64,000 nucleotides of DNA from assembly GCA_000708835.1 (NCBI GenBank), contig DF237015.1, positions 1 through 64,000 of the forward strand, given 5' to 3'. The notes under the pieces were generated by a model that saw only the letters and a list, made by a program, of their open reading frames with translations, was not told where the DNA came from and ran no database searches. The number at the start of each line of letters is the position of its first letter. Within the stretch, counting starts at the first letter, position 1. The position numbers were made by a program, and so were the translations under genes. This stretch comes from Klebsormidium nitens. Taxonomy: Eukaryota; Streptophyta; Klebsormidiophyceae; Klebsormidiales; Klebsormidiaceae. Positions 26,265-39,889 of this stretch are shown piece by piece.

Positions 26265-27625
26265 TTTGGGTGGCTAGGAGCAAATTTAGGCCCGCCATTA
26301 AGTTGCAATAGGGTTGCACCTTGTACACCATCATTAGTTGGAGATGGAGGGACTTGGCCAGATTGCTGAGATTGAAGGATTTAGGGCTGCGTAACACCAG
26401 CTATGGAGTTGCAACTGCTGATTAACAGCTTGTCATACGTATAAACATCATCGTTCACTGATGTTACAGATAGACAGACGAGGGTTTATAGATTCTATGC
26501 AACTGGACCGCCACAGCGGTTAGAATGGTGATATGTATCGGGTTCCTAAAGGCGCTTGCGATCCATTCGTCATTTGTAAACGAAGGTTGGAAGTGTTGGA
26601 CACCTTGAGTGATACCTGCACATTCAACATCGCTGATGTACAGTTTTTTTTTCATGTGGTCTTTGGAACGTGCGTAATCTGCTATTGAGATGTTAAAGTT
26701 GGCTCAGTCAAACCAACTTATCAAAGCCTGCTGCGCTCAACTTCAATCAAGCAACATACAGCGAACTGGGGCCGCCCATGTATACGAGACATGATACTGC
26801 TCAAGCATTCATCATTACGCAATCATTGCTAGTATGTATACAACCGCACTGAATCTTTTACATCTGGGCAGATGCGTGGTTTACGCGCACGTTGTATTTT
26901 ATTGCTAATCCTCGATGAGTCCAATATATGAGTTCACATAAGTCATGCTGATGTGTCAAGTCAGCTGTACCGCGCCGAGGACAACACCTTCTATATGCGG
27001 AAATGCGCGAGCATCGCGTAGCCGCGCTTGCGAGCCATGCTATGATTCATGCATAGCAAATCAGATGCTTAATTGCATGACCGATTGCGCTTATATGTAG
27101 ACAAGCCTGGCGCGCGTTCAAGAGATTTAACAGACCGCCCAACGCTGCTGCAGGGCCACGAGCATTAATCAACTCGACCAATCGGTCGTTTATTTGTGCA
27201 GCCTGGAAGTATTCAGTTTGAAATATTTCCTACAACTACTGGTGATCCAGGCGAAATATTCGCTGTCTTTGCAGTTCTTTGCATGCAGCGACCAAATCGG
27301 ATCAGCCATCCGCCTTACCTGTATTCACAGTATTATTTACACGATGAAACTCGACTTTTCTGCGCGTTCTCCATACCAACACGACTACTGTGTCTGCATC
27401 CTACCGAAAAACGTGCTTAAGTACCAGTTTCTTCCGAAATGATGACTGATCTAGTCGCGAACGGAACTCAAGGATGGAAATGTGGCAGTACGTTGGCAGT
27501 GGCCTCACCGGCCTTTGCCAACTTCTGCACCCGCTCCCTTCGCGGCAAGTCATCCGCCTTTCAACCATTTCTCCCAAGTTCGCGACTCTATTGACTTCGA
27601 ATCCTTAGTTGACCCAGGCCTCCTT
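26265..27625. other. Intergenic region between converging genes
   Basis: This is the 3' flank of the multi-span membrane gene (plus) and the response regulator (minus). It is AT-richer than the coding exons. I see no recognisable coding exon, RNA gene or mobile element in it. Confidence 0.5.
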
Positions 27626-30600
27626 TCATTCTGGAGAGTTTGATCTCTTGCAGGCCGGTGAATGCAACCGGCCGGGCGGCGAGCTGACGCCAGCGCTCTC
27701 GTCATGGCCCGGGGAAGGTGACCGGACTTCTTCGCTTCCCTTCCGCTTGAGAATCTGGGCGTTGATCCTGTGGATGTCAGCCGCTTGTACGGGCTTTTGG
27801 AGGTACTCCTCCGCCCCCCCTTCGATACACTTCGCGACGCGCTTCGGAAAGTTGTCTGACGACATGATGACGACAGGCACCCGCTCCAGGCCCGTCTCCT
27901 CCTTCTGAAGGGCGATTAGATTGACGTCAGCTTGAAGAAGATGACGCGAAGTCGAAACCGGATCGCACCAGCCCGATAGTCAATATTTGAAGTATTTTGT
28001 TTGAACTAAGTAAGAGCTGATTGCAAACACGATTATATGGAAAGAAAATTTGCTGAGAACGAGAAGTGTGAGCCTATTGCAAGAGCTGTCCTAGGACTGT
28101 GTTTTGGAAGTGACCATAAAAAAGAGCGAGCTTCCGACATTATTGGACCGTTGAAAGTAGACTCAACGCGAAGTTTCTGAAGAAAAAGCTCGAAGTCGAC
28201 GAAATCGATTCACTTCGTGAATTTCGAGCGTTCAAACCCCAGGTTGTTTGTCCCCTACTCTCTGTGCAGCACGCAACTCGTGGTCCTAAAAAAGCACTTC
28301 GATACTAAGGTGTTAGCGTCCGTATGACTGTTGGAGATATCGAGACGCGAAATGGTTCATTGAAGGCGGATGTACAAACTTTCAGCGGGTTCAGAAACCA
28401 GAAGCAAACCGCATCGAGATCCTCTAGAACGCGTCTATTGAGCTGGACCCAATGCAAAAGTCCTTCGCTTCCAAATCATGCATTCAGACGCTTCCAACGA
28501 TGATTCGTCATCGGGAAAGTTACTCTGTCATCAAGAAGGAGCGTAGCGAGCGGCCTCTGGCTGTCCGGGTGCAAATGGCAAAACGGCCTCCTATCGAGCA
28601 CGACTTGGGCTCGACCCTGAAACCCTTTGAAGAGGTTATGACGCAATTTCGGTGATTTTCGAGCAGACTCCACAGATGCAGTGCACTCAAATAACTAGTC
28701 AACGGTGTTGCAACGCGCCTCCAGATGTGCCGCGCCGCACAGGACTTTTGCTCATGAAAAGATCGTCATACCCAGGTAAGAAGCACCAAAAAGTCCTCGA
28801 AAGGTCCAAAAGGTGGCATTCTCGACGCCCTCAATTAGCAATAAGAAATGGTTCGACGCCTGATACAACGGGGCACCGAAGAGAGAAAAGCACGGGACTC
28901 GACGTGAGCAGATTTTCTGCCGAGGATTCAAGATACAGCACCTTTCGGGTGCAAAGGGCCAACGTTGTTGCATGAGCTTTCAGGCGCAAACCCCTGCATA
29001 GTGTACCCAACCTTGGAAGTTTGATAAGCTCGAACGAAATTTGAATCATTTGGAGCATTACTCGCCACCAAGCAGAAAACCCTCCCCGCAAATAGCCCGC
29101 GTTCTTCGGGATTCTTTGCTTTGGCTCGAGGTCCTTGTTTTACAACTTAGGTCCCTCAAGGATATGTTTCCACGTGGCAGACAACTTGGATCAACAATTC
29201 TGTAACCACTTCCATTTTTACGGCTCGCATGTGACCCAAAAAAGTAACTGCGGTGGGGTGACCTCCATTTGGAAGAGGCAACCAGACAGAGATTTCAAAC
29301 GTCGGAAGAGGTTTGACGGGAAGCAGACCGAACATGAACCCGGAGAAACCCCCGCAAGAGCAACTAGAGCGAGACTCACCTTCAGCCTTTGCAGCAGCTG
29401 GTAGCCTGTAAGACCCGGCATGCTGTAGTCCGTCATGATCAGGTCGAAGTTGGGCGGCACCTGCCAATACAATTAGGACACGTGTCAGTTCAACAGTGAC
29501 AAGCCAAAGTCGTCACCGTTCTCATCGCTCACAGGGTGACTGGAAGATACTGAAGAAATGGAGGCGATACAAAAAAGCTTTGCCAGAAGTATCGCCACAT
29601 CATTGAAGATTTGACGACTATTCAAGTCACTGAAGGCGAACCTTATGTACAAGCAAACAGTGCTGTCGGGACTCTGACTGGAGAGCGCTTGATCCAAAAC
29701 TTCAAGCCAGAAGCTGTTTAGCAAAAGTACTAGCCGGATCAAACCCACCGAGTCCCTGAAAAATGCTCAACAGAACAGCTATTGGAACAAACAGGTGTCT
29801 ACAGTATTGACGTGAAGGCTTCAGTGTGCCTTCGACCATCATTTTGTGCAATAGTCAGACCGTAGATGGGGGTAAGAGCAACTGTCCCCCATACCTTTTG
29901 GAGGCCCCCGCCTGCTTCGGAGTCCTCCGCTTTCGACTGGTCGAGTCCCAAAACGCCCAAAGCATGCACACCGCTCTCTGCAGTCGTCACTGAAGAGGAA
30001 AGAGAAGCTGTTGGTTGCAGCGCAGTATATATTTTTGACGTGTCAGGTACCTACGATCCAGCGATTGTACGTATCTTCCAGTCGAACGGAGAGCTTTGCT
30101 GAGTTCGTTTGTTGTTGTCACCATCTTTGGGAGTCAAGTAAAAGTAGGGCTTTGCAGACTTTTATGACACCGTTCTAGGAAGCGGAATCAGGAGCGAGAA
30201 GGCAAAGAGCAACTCTAACAAGCTTCAAACAAGCGTAGAAGCCCCAGACCACATTTCTAGTAGCCCCAAATTAAAGTTGTTAAACAGTGTATCCGAGGGG
30301 CTTACGACTCTGGCAATGTCAGTACGAACCAGCTTAAGAGTAAGGGAATCTTATCCCCAAGTGGGAAGCATACAAAGGTCATAGTAGCCAAGCGGTGCAA
30401 TGTCCGTAGAGAACCTGCCAGGTTAGCTCGAGAATCGTTGCTAGACCAGGCACTTCCTTTATGCAAGGCACACTTCCAAAAGAGCTCGTTTTAAGTCCAA
30501 TGGCACATCATCCTATAATTGTCACACTTCCACAGACTGACAATAAGGGCCCCCAGCAGTGACATAGGAAGTGTATATCCGGAATTCCACTTGCCTTTGT

Positions 30601-31847
30601 TGCAGTATATAAAGGTCAGCTGACCCCTCTTAGCTTTTCAATCGGCGCTAGTAACCAGCACCAAGAACACTACACTCGTGCAAACAGTACGTCCTAAAGG
30701 CCGTCTGAGAAATATTTAAGTAAAGCCTTTTTCACACGGACTTCACGAAATACAAACCGGCTCTGGTGATGGAAAGTAGCTCCAGTCAAGGGCTCCCCTT
30801 TTCAACAATAAGTCTACTGATAGAGAGCAATACTGCAAGTGCTGAGGCTGCTTTGTCACGCGGATTCTGGCATGGTTTAGCAGTAAGCTGACCTTGAGAG
30901 TTGATCCATGATTAAAATCCGTAAGGAAAATATCCTCCAATGACTGGCACGAAATGGATAGATGGAGGAATCTTTCATCTGCTTCTTGGGATTCTCGAGA
31001 ATTGGGGCTTTGGTGGTTTGCTGCAGAAGCTGTACTATTTGTGGTCCAACTGTCTTCTCTGGCAGATTGACCACGCCGTTGCAACTTTGACGCAATTCAA
31101 TAGCCACCCGTTCAAACGGTGTACAAAGTCACGAGCTTTTACCTTGAGAGCAACTCCACTCCTGAAGCTGACATCGTTGTGAGAATCTGTGTCGACACTG
31201 GATTAAGAGAACCAAGCCAAAAGGGATTCAGCCTAGGTAACCAAGTCATGAGAGCGCTCACCTTTATAAGGAACATCTTTCAACAATCGCTCCACCAGCT
31301 TTCGATCCACCGGCGAATCATCGACCGCCAACACGTGCATCATACGCTCGTCGCACCCCTGCGCTCCCCCTTCCTCTTCTACACCTTCATTCGCATCCCG
31401 GTTACTTTCACCCCACCTCCCCTCTTCCAAATGGTGGCGATTCACACCCGACCGTCCAGCATATCCCGCCCCTTCCTCTCTCGTTTTGCCTGGCAACCCT
31501 GGCTGGCTTTGTGGCCTAATCTCTTGTTCAACATCCTCTCCCTTGAGCTCTAACTCAGACTTTTCCACGTTCGAAGGTCCCTCGTCCAACTGACATTCTG
31601 GCGCCAGGTGGCGGTTGACGTCCTCTCCTCCCGGCAGCCATTCAAACAACGACCCCTCCTCTACTTTCCGCCTCTTCAAGTCCGGTTGCACTCCTTCTGG
31701 GTCCAAAGAAACGGGCATCACTTCCAGTGATTGGCCTGGTTGAGATCGCTTGCAGCAGCCTTTGGTGGGCTCATCAGCGGCGTCAGGCAATGGACAGCTG
31801 GCATGCAGCTTGCTATGAGAGGCCATGTCTCTCACTGCGCCGTCCAA
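27626..31847 (-). CDS. Response regulator with receiver domain, cytokinin type-A-like
   Basis: A receiver-domain protein that would accept a phosphate from a His-phosphotransfer protein in two-component (cytokinin-like) signalling. Exons on minus: 31847-31262, 29989-29895, 29460-29380, 27904-27626; phases agree and give about 346 aa. The receiver domain is complete: the acidic pair in HVLAVDDSPVDRKLVERLL, the phosphoacceptor Asp (about residue 238) in IMTDYSMPGLTGYQLL, the Ser pair in VVIMSSDN (about 269-270) and the Lys in EEYLQKPV (about 291). No Myb-like DNA-binding domain follows, only a short Ser/Pro-rich tail, so type A fits better than type B. The odd part is a 168-residue acidic, low-complexity N-terminal extension, open in the same exon. 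If translation instead starts at the Met just before HVLAVDD, near 31343, the protein would be about 178 aa, the usual type-A size. Which start is used cannot be decided here. Confidence 0.87.
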
Positions 31848-33995
31848 AGCTGTTGCCCACGCCTAGATCCCCAATCACCAGCTGCTGAACTCCTTGCTGC
31901 GCAAAAACCAGTCGCTTGATGACCAGCACAACTAGAGAAGCAGCAAAAACAGGCTCCTCAACGTGCCCTCAGATTCACAAGCCCACTAGTACTCCACAAC
32001 TGATATTCTGACACTCCTCTTCAGCTGCTCACAAGGCAACGGTCAGAAGGCAAAAGTCTAACACCGTATTCCAGCTAGACGATTGCACCGGTATGTAGTC
32101 CTCGTCGCCGCACAATATCCCCACATGATTCTACCAGCAGCTGCTTTCAGTGCTGTCGAAAGCGCTAGCTACAGCCCGATGTGCGTCAACTACAATGCAC
32201 AAGCCTGAACAATTAGGATACTAAACTGTGTTTAGCAACCTTTTTCCCAACTTCCGATTGTCACACCGCCTGTGTCAAGCGGCTTCCTTAAAAAGGACAG
32301 ATTGCCAATCTGGAGCTCACGAATGGCCTCAACTGTAAAGATTTACAATCTGCAACGGTCCTTCTCTTCGGCTTGAATCTCCAACGACAGATCAAAGTAG
32401 GGTAGGTAGCTGCTAGGGCCAATCCCTTCCAGAAGCAGCAGAGAATCGTAACAGCTCTACCAATTATGTGGACAACATGCCCGATCTTCTTTCCTGCTTT
32501 ACCTATGTGGCAAAACCACCATTCCACATTCGCGCCACCAAACGTAAATGGGAGGCCAGTACGGTGGTACGGTAGCGGGCAGCCATTACAAGGAAATCTC
32601 GCAAGATCAATGTCGTACTGCCTAGGCTGCGCAAACTGGCGGCATCATGGCGCATTCAGGAGCACAATTCAATGAAGTCGCGACTGGTCGTTTGGCATGC
32701 AGCCTGCAGGGGGTGGGCGTTACAAATGTGCCCAGATAATACTGGTCAACAAAGGAGCGCAGGCTGCGCAGCAGCCTGTAATTCAACAACTGGCACCCAA
32801 GTGCCATGAAGGCGGTACGGTACCTGATGAGGTAGAACTGCACGGTGTACCGGATCAATTCGGAATGACTCATGAGTCATGAGTCAGGCATGAGTCCTTC
32901 CCCTGTAGAGAGTACCGGTAGGTATGTACGAAGTACATTACGGTACCTACAAGAGTACCCCGATACATGGTACATCGCTGATTGTACAGCCGAAGTCACA
33001 CGGGAGAATCCCAAGATCTTCATTCTGATGAAAGCAGCTTACACGTGATAGACTTCTATCGAAAGTGCGTTACATGTTGGAGAGCCCAAACGGCACTGGA
33101 ATTTTGGGAAACGCAATACTCCCGCAGTGCGCGGACGACTTATCAGAGAAGAAATCTCGTATCCAGATTCCACTGTATGTAATAACTGCCTCAGCAATTC
33201 GACGTCGGCAAATTAGCACTCCATATTAAGTGCATCGGGCACACTACCTACATGACTCCGCCTGGCAACCGTCCGCCCAGTCTTTGCGTCATAAAGTGCA
33301 CAAGAGACGTACAGCAGATCTGCAGCGCGGGGAGATATCGGATCGTCGCAAGTCAGTGGATATGGAAGATCAAAACATATCCCCGTATCTCAGATGCCAA
33401 ATGGCGTCTTGTCCAAGATCGAAGTTCAATCGACGGCAATGGAAGTCCTTCCGGAGGAAGATTTCAATTTGACGATCTCGATTTTGTTTTTGAGCTCCAG
33501 CCTTCGCGGTTCCGCCCGCTAGATGCACCGGAATCCGGCGGACTGTGAGGCTTGAAGTTGAGTTCTCGAGAAGGAAGCCGCGCCATAAAATGTGAATTTG
33601 CAATCAAGAAGTGCACATGGGGAGGGCACAGATTGGACGCAGGTTTTCGTGCTGCCCGTGAATGATCCAGTTGGTTTTAACCAGGTCCTTCATGAAATAA
33701 GGTTTGCGATCAGACTGGCCATCAGCTGCAGCTAATCAATGACGTGCGTCATAGCCAGGTCAAACAATCCAAAATGTCCGTCACCTTGATTGAATTACCC
33801 CAGTCTTAATGCTGACGCCCGTGGGGGGGGATTACTTTAGTCCCAATATGTGAAAAGAGTTCCCAGTACGAGAAACTCTGCTCCTCAATTGTATTGAATC
33901 TCAACTCTCCGTTTAATAGAGGCCAAGTGCACAAAATTGGCAGATAACCAAGTGCAGATTATAGGCACAAAGACAAGCTCTCACATAAACTCTCT
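31848..33995. promoter_or_regulatory. Shared upstream region between the response regulator and snurportin genes
   Basis: About 2.1 kb separates the two diverging starts. No coding exon is recognisable. The region contains a cluster of bZIP-type motifs at 32866-32886 and a zone rich in gtac/ggtacc palindromes at about 32910-32990. Either gene may have untranslated upstream exons here. Confidence 0.45.
32866..32886. promoter_or_regulatory. Three contiguous GCN4/AP-1-like (bZIP) heptamers
   Basis: TGACTCA (32866-32872), TGAGTCA (32873-32879) and TGAGTCA (32880-32886) directly abut, and a TGAGTC follows at 32891. These are exact matches to the core bound by GCN4/AP-1-class bZIP factors. The cluster lies about 1 kb upstream of both the response regulator and snurportin. 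Function is inferred from the motif only. Confidence 0.5.
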
Positions 33996-36900
33996 ATGGA
34001 GACTGTACCGGCAAGGCCCGATGGTCGGCCTCCCCGGTCGTACAAAGGCTCGAGCCGTCCGGATCAGCAGAAACGGAGGGAATTGGCGCTGGCCCGGCAG
34101 CGAGAAGCACGGAAAGAACTGCAGGTATGCTCTTTCTTCTCTTCATACACGTCCGGGTTTGAGAAAGCAGAGATGACAAGAATTCGTACTCCTGGCTGTG
34201 TAATGCTGTCATCATACGCTAGAGATGTCGCCTGAATAGACGCTTGTTGCGCAGCAGATCCCTATCCTGGTGCAGGGAGCATTTGCAGCCCATGTGAGTT
34301 AGTGATTTCCCTGTGTTGGTTGTTGAACAAGCACGAGGGTTCAGACTACCAGCATATAGAAAAAGCCAGATCATTATTCGGGTAGGTGAGCTTTTTGGGT
34401 CCAGTTTTTCTTTGACACCACCAGCAGCATTCCTTGGGAGAATATGGCCAAAGAATGCTGCCCAAAATCCCTCGCGCTTGGGCCATCAAACAAGCACCTT
34501 TGCCAGAAACAGTGCTTTGAGAGGCACATTGGTTACAACGACAGCGGCGCTGCCTGTACCGGCAACATGTGAAAAAGATTTTTGAGGCGAATTTCGCTGC
34601 GGGGCGCCTTGGCTTTGATTTCGAGTCGAATCGAGTCGAATGGGGCCCTAAACGAAGCATCCCGCTCCGGAAAAGTGAAGAAGGGGAGCTAGGCCTCGGT
34701 CCAGGGCCGGTTCTCAGAGAAGAGGAACCGGTTACCGCAAAATGGAGCTGTTTCTGATGTTTCCGGTTTCTGTTCTTTGACAGCTGGCCTTGGATCAGGG
34801 CCTAGCTCCGGTTCGTCCGCCACTTTTCGGAGCAGAATGCTCCGTTAGGCCCCAGTCTCGCTTCCGTGTGAAACCGATGTGTCCATGCATCAGTCTGCGC
34901 GAGTTTGAAACACCAAATCATGGGCACAAGTCAAGGCAGGGTCTTACCAGTGCCCAACTAATGAGAAGCCCAACCAGCAGCCACAAACACAACCTGGTTC
35001 AGGCCAAACTCCCCTTTCCATTTTCACCGCAGGCGCATGCGCGAAGGCTGTCTCAAGTCCTGACCGAAGAAGCAGAGTTCAATGACGGCACTCAAGAGGA
35101 CCTGATGTACCTGGAAGCTGAGACTGCTACGGATGAGTCATCATTTCGGCAAGGCACGACGGGACAAGAGCCTGCAGAGTCGAGCGGTATTCCGCCTGGG
35201 GATAGCTTACGGGGTCAGATATCTCCGGGGGATAGCGTACGAGGCCAGCAGTTGCGTGAGTGGTACGCCCGGCAGCTGCTCCAGCCGGAGTGGATGATTG
35301 ACGTGCCGCCGGACCTGGCAACAAACTGGTGATCACATCTCTCTCATTAAAATTTTTGTTTCTTACGTTTTGGCAATCGTTTGTCGCTCTTTTCTCCTGT
35401 TCTCGCCTTCTTGCTGTTTCCATTACAGAAAGTCGTGGCACAGAAGGTACAAGCTTTTGAATTCAGCCTCTGAAATACGGACAAACGGATGAGAAAAATA
35501 AGCTCTGCTGAGCTTTGACTATCGAGAGAAAGTCGGCCGAGCTTGCCGAAGCCTCTCTCATCTTCTTTGCATTGCCCTAACCTGTCGACCCTTCGCTTCC
35601 CAAGGTTCTTCATCCAGTAACTTTCTGAGGCATGAATTTTCCATATGCTCGGTCGTCATGCCGTTCTGGTCCAGAGGTACTCATCGTTTTACACAGCACC
35701 GTACGCACACGTTTGCAGTCCCAAGCTTTCGTTGGCGAATGAGTTTTTGTCCGGCACGCGCTTGCAGTCGCTTCAATCACGCGTGCGCGACCCCACTTTG
35801 AGCCTCTAACGCCTGCATCAGACTCGTCTAGGTGCTCCGTATGCTGTTGAGAGGGCGCAGATTGCGAACGCTCTTCCAAGGATATACGCTTCTTTCGTGC
35901 ATATTGCGCTCTTCCGAATCACTAACTGCGAGTTCAGATTCCGCCTATCACTGACCACGTCACTCTCCGTCCAGGTCCGTTATGGCCCGACCGGAGGGGA
36001 AGCGGTGCCTCGTCATCTCCGCAAACGGGAGCACCGTCAGCCGGCTGAAGAACGGGCGCATCCTGCACACGTTCCCGTCGTTCCTGCCGAACGGGGCGCG
36101 AGTGAAGGGGATCGCCCAGGCCTGCCACGTGTACTGCATCCTCGACTGCATCTTCCATGAGGTGAGGCGCGGTATTATGTTTTGCCGCTTCTCTAGTTGG
36201 CCCCGCCAGCTTCTGTGCAGCCTGGAAATTTGAGATTGTCGCCAAGCGCTCTCTTCGGAGTAGAGAGCTTGAAGACTTCCGGTCCTTTGGCTTAGGAGGC
36301 GTCCCTTTCTTTGTGGCCTGCTGAAGGTCTACTTGACAAATGAAGATTTGGCAGCTCGGTCAGTGGAGACTCGGTTGGACGGGCGGTCTCAGGCGACTCA
36401 AAATCCTTTTGTCGATTGTCTGGTGATCTGCAAACTTAGCGACATCGGTTCACTTCGCTTAGGCCCTTGTGGTCGACCTCTCTATTGAGAGGGGCTACGA
36501 CTGGTTATTCTTGAGCTGGTCGGAACTTCATGGCTGTTTTTCATATCCCAGTCGTCAAAGTACAGCATTGTATCGTTCTATTGTTACATCCGCACAGATA
36601 AACAACTTAGTAGATTCGAACAACTGTCTTTCAGTTGAGTGTTTGAGTATTCTCTCGTACCCTCAGGCCTGAAGTGCTCGCCGCCAGTCAAACACTTTAC
36701 CTTACCCTAACCTGGACTTATTGGGCGAGAGATAAGCCTAACCCGCCTCCCCTTCCGTCCAGCCAGATCAGACCTACTACGTCATCGACATGATGTGCTG
36801 GAAAGGCTACCCCCTATACGACTGCGCGAGCAGCTTCCGCCTCTTTTGGATCGCCACGAAGCTCCCCGAGACCGACGCGTTCCGGCCCCCCGCCCATTAC

Positions 36901-39889
36901 CACCGGTTCCGGTTTGCCCCTGTGCAAGTGTATGATGCGGACCCCGGGGGAATCCACCTGGCGTATGCGGGGGAGGTGCCGTACCAAAGGGACGGCCTCC
37001 TATTTTACAACAAGTGAGTCGCGGACTAGACTATTTTGACTGCCTTTTAGGATAACCCACTTCCGCAGTTCACGGGTCGTCCTTGTTGCTGCGAAGGTTT
37101 GGTGAGAGGCATTCGCTGATATTCAGCCCTTCTAGAGTTGCGCTGTAAAACTGCAAATCTAACCAGGCGGCGGTTGAGTCGTCAGAAGGGCTAGTTTGTC
37201 TGCAACTTTCACGCCTCCAGACTCTTCTCTCAACCGGAGCCGTCCTTAAAAGCCATCTCCCGCTTTCCAACCTCGACAACGTCCTGACCGGAGAAAGGAT
37301 CTTTTGAAAGTTTCTCCATGGTGAACTAGGCGTCGGCAGATGCACCCGCAAAAATGTCAGAAGCGACATAGAAACCGGTGTACAAGCTATGTCGTCGCAG
37401 AAAAGAAATCAGCGGATGACAACCTATTGTCGTCTTGGCGACCAAATTTTAGCCTTCTCCGTAAAATCGCTGCGGTTTTTCCGTACCGCTATGCTCTTTT
37501 CAGGCAGAAAAGCAATGAGTTTCTGACAACTTGGTTCTGCGACTCTGCAGGGAGGCGCACTACAGCCTGGGTGTGACCCCCCTCGTTCTCCTGTGGAAGG
37601 ACCCCCTTTGCAGCAACTACTTTCTGGACACGGACAGCAAAGGCACAATTCCGACAGAGCAGCAGGTTAGCACTAACTCAACCTTTTAGATGCAAGTAAC
37701 ATAGCCCCCTGTTCAGTGATTAGCGTCGGATCGAGGGTTTTTTGACAGGGCTTCGAAATCGAAGTTGCTTTGATGAATTGTCCTCACAGCTCCGGATTGT
37801 GCATAGCCTGCAGTATCGGTCAGCATGAGAAGGCATTCTCGATTGGATTAGAGGCGGTATGCGGCTGTGGACTGGATTGGAAGCTGCTGTTGTGAGCAGG
37901 GTGCGTCAGCAATCTGCCTGTCGCTATCAGGCTGACCCCGGAGGCCCCGCAAATGCATTGGAGGAGCTGGCCCCATTTAAGACCCCTCGAGTCTCCTTTC
38001 AATGAAGCTCAGGAGAAACTCAGGAGAACCTTCGCAGAATCTCCTTTTAGTTTCGGACAGCACTTCATGAAAGCTTACGCCTGGCGGTTGACCTGGAAAC
38101 TGCCTTCTGTAGCACGTCCGCGATGGTCGTCCGCCGGTTGTCGTCAGCAGGCCTCTAGATGACGTCAGCATTCGATGACGGCTTCTGCTTCTCTGAAACA
38201 GGTGGTCCTGCGTCTTCGGGCGGACGGCACGGTGGCCTCGAGCGACGACCCGCCCGTCGTGCTCGGCTCGATACCGGCTGCGTTTCTGCAACAGGTTCGC
38301 AGCCCAACTGCCCTTCCATCAGCGGTTTGATCTACTTGTCGTTGTCTTTCTCTCGCTCGTGGCCCGCCAATTTTTTCCAGTGTCCTTGCTTTCTCTCCTC
38401 GCTTGGTTGTTTGATTCGAGCAAGTGATTTTGACTTGTTTTCCCTTTTCTCGCTAGTTCCCTATACGCTGCTTTCGATTCGGTATTCAGCTTTGGAGAGT
38501 AATGGGGCCCTATCTACTGGCCATCTAATGGGGCCTCCTTCTCCTCCCTCTAGCCTTCACTGCAAGAAGAGTAGCCGAGAATCTATCGAATTCTGAACGC
38601 GATAATGCTTTTGGTCAGAGCAGCTCCGGTTCTCCACTAACGGACTGCTTCCAACATTGCTGTCGCTACACGATTGCCCGTGTCTCTGCAACCCCTCTCT
38701 TTCTAGCCCCCGAGAACCTAAACACTCTCTTCCTAAACGCAAGCTTAAAACTTTTTCGTCCGATTCTTCAGCATGCCGAATCGCTGCGCCCGGGGACTCT
38801 CCTCCGCTTTTCAGTCGGCGACAGGGGGATTCAAACCGAGGGCGACGGGCCCCCCGTAGCGGACCTCCAGTATCAAGGGCTCGCGAACCAGAGACGAGGC
38901 GGTCCGGACAGCTTTACCAAGGTACACACCCGTCCGAAGGCCCGTTCGCGCTCGTTCGTTTGATCGTCCACCGTTGATTTGTACGTACGGCTCAGCTTGG
39001 CCGCCTTTTTAGATGTATCCCAAAACGTCCGCATTACGAACACTTGATGGTGCCTGGCCGTCCTATTCGAGACCACTATTCAAATGTCTGGCCGTCCTAT
39101 TCGAGACCACTATTCAAATGTCTGGTCTGGTGATTTTATCCGTGTTATCAATCCATTTTCCTGTCTATGAAACTGTTTGCAGAACCATCTGCTTGGATGA
39201 GCCTCTACATGGTCAACGGTCCGATCCAGCAATTTCGAGCGTCTGCTGCCCTTAATGGTCTGCTTTCGCATTTCTGACAATCCGTTTCCGTCCAGCGACT
39301 TGACACCCCTTTCTTTGCATCCCGGTTTCAGTCTGCCAGTCTCTTCAGGCCATGTGCGTTGTTTGTGCTTTTGCGGTTGTAGCTTCGTTCTGATGGACAG
39401 TTGCAGCGCGAAGCGATGAAAGGAGTGCATTTTCCCAAGCTCAACCAAGGCTTCCGGCCGTTGTTGTTCCTTTCACTTCGACTCCGTCTGCTTCCGGCCA
39501 TGTTCCTTATCATCCCGTTGGACTCTACGATTCCAGTCCAATTAGGGCTGATGACGCTCGCGAGGAGCGGTTTACCTTGCTGGCGCAAATTGACCCAAGC
39601 AGAACAGCTCAGCTCTTCGATATATATCCGCTCGTTGCACTTTGCTGCAAGCCCGTTCTAGGCCTCTAAGTCCAAGCCTCCGTTCAGCGGACGAACCCCG
39701 GTAGACATCAAGCGCAGTACAAGCTGAACCTAGGAGATGTCAGGGAACCGAGGCGGTATCGAAATCTGGATGGTCACTGAAGTCGACTCCTCAAAATCGC
39801 CTTTTTCCGACGAGTCCCCTTTGCCTTTGCAGATCCTATTTCAGTATGCTGCCCGCCATGACCCGCTCACCATCGAGCAGATACTGTAA
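33996..39889 (+). CDS. SNUPN: Snurportin-1, snRNP nuclear import adaptor
   Basis: Snurportin binds the trimethylguanosine cap of spliceosomal snRNPs and links them to importin-beta for entry into the nucleus. Exons: 33996-34124, 35033-35328, 35975-36161, 36763-37013, 37551-37665, 38202-38294, 38772-38921, 39833-39889; all phases agree and give about 425 aa. The N-terminus has an importin-beta-binding-like basic stretch (QKRRELALARQREARKELQ, about residues 24-43). The cap-binding domain follows the family order: WYARQLLQPEWMIDVPPDL, RPEGKRCLVISANGSTVSRL, ACHVYCILDCIFHE, YYVIDMMCWKGYPLYDC, FRLFWIATKLPE, VPYQRDGLLFYNKEAHYSLG and TPLVLLWKD. A linker carries a duplicated PGDS-RGQ motif. The stop at 39887 overlaps a strong donor-like CT|GTAAGT, so an extra 3' exon replacing the last residues is possible. 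Confidence 0.92.
39054..39121. repeat. Perfect 34-bp direct tandem repeat in the last snurportin intron
   Basis: The 34-bp unit that starts ctggccgtcctattcgagac occurs at 39054-39087 and again, identically, at 39088-39121, followed by the first four bases of a third copy. The lack of divergence points to a recent duplication. It lies within the intron 38922-39832. Confidence 0.9.
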
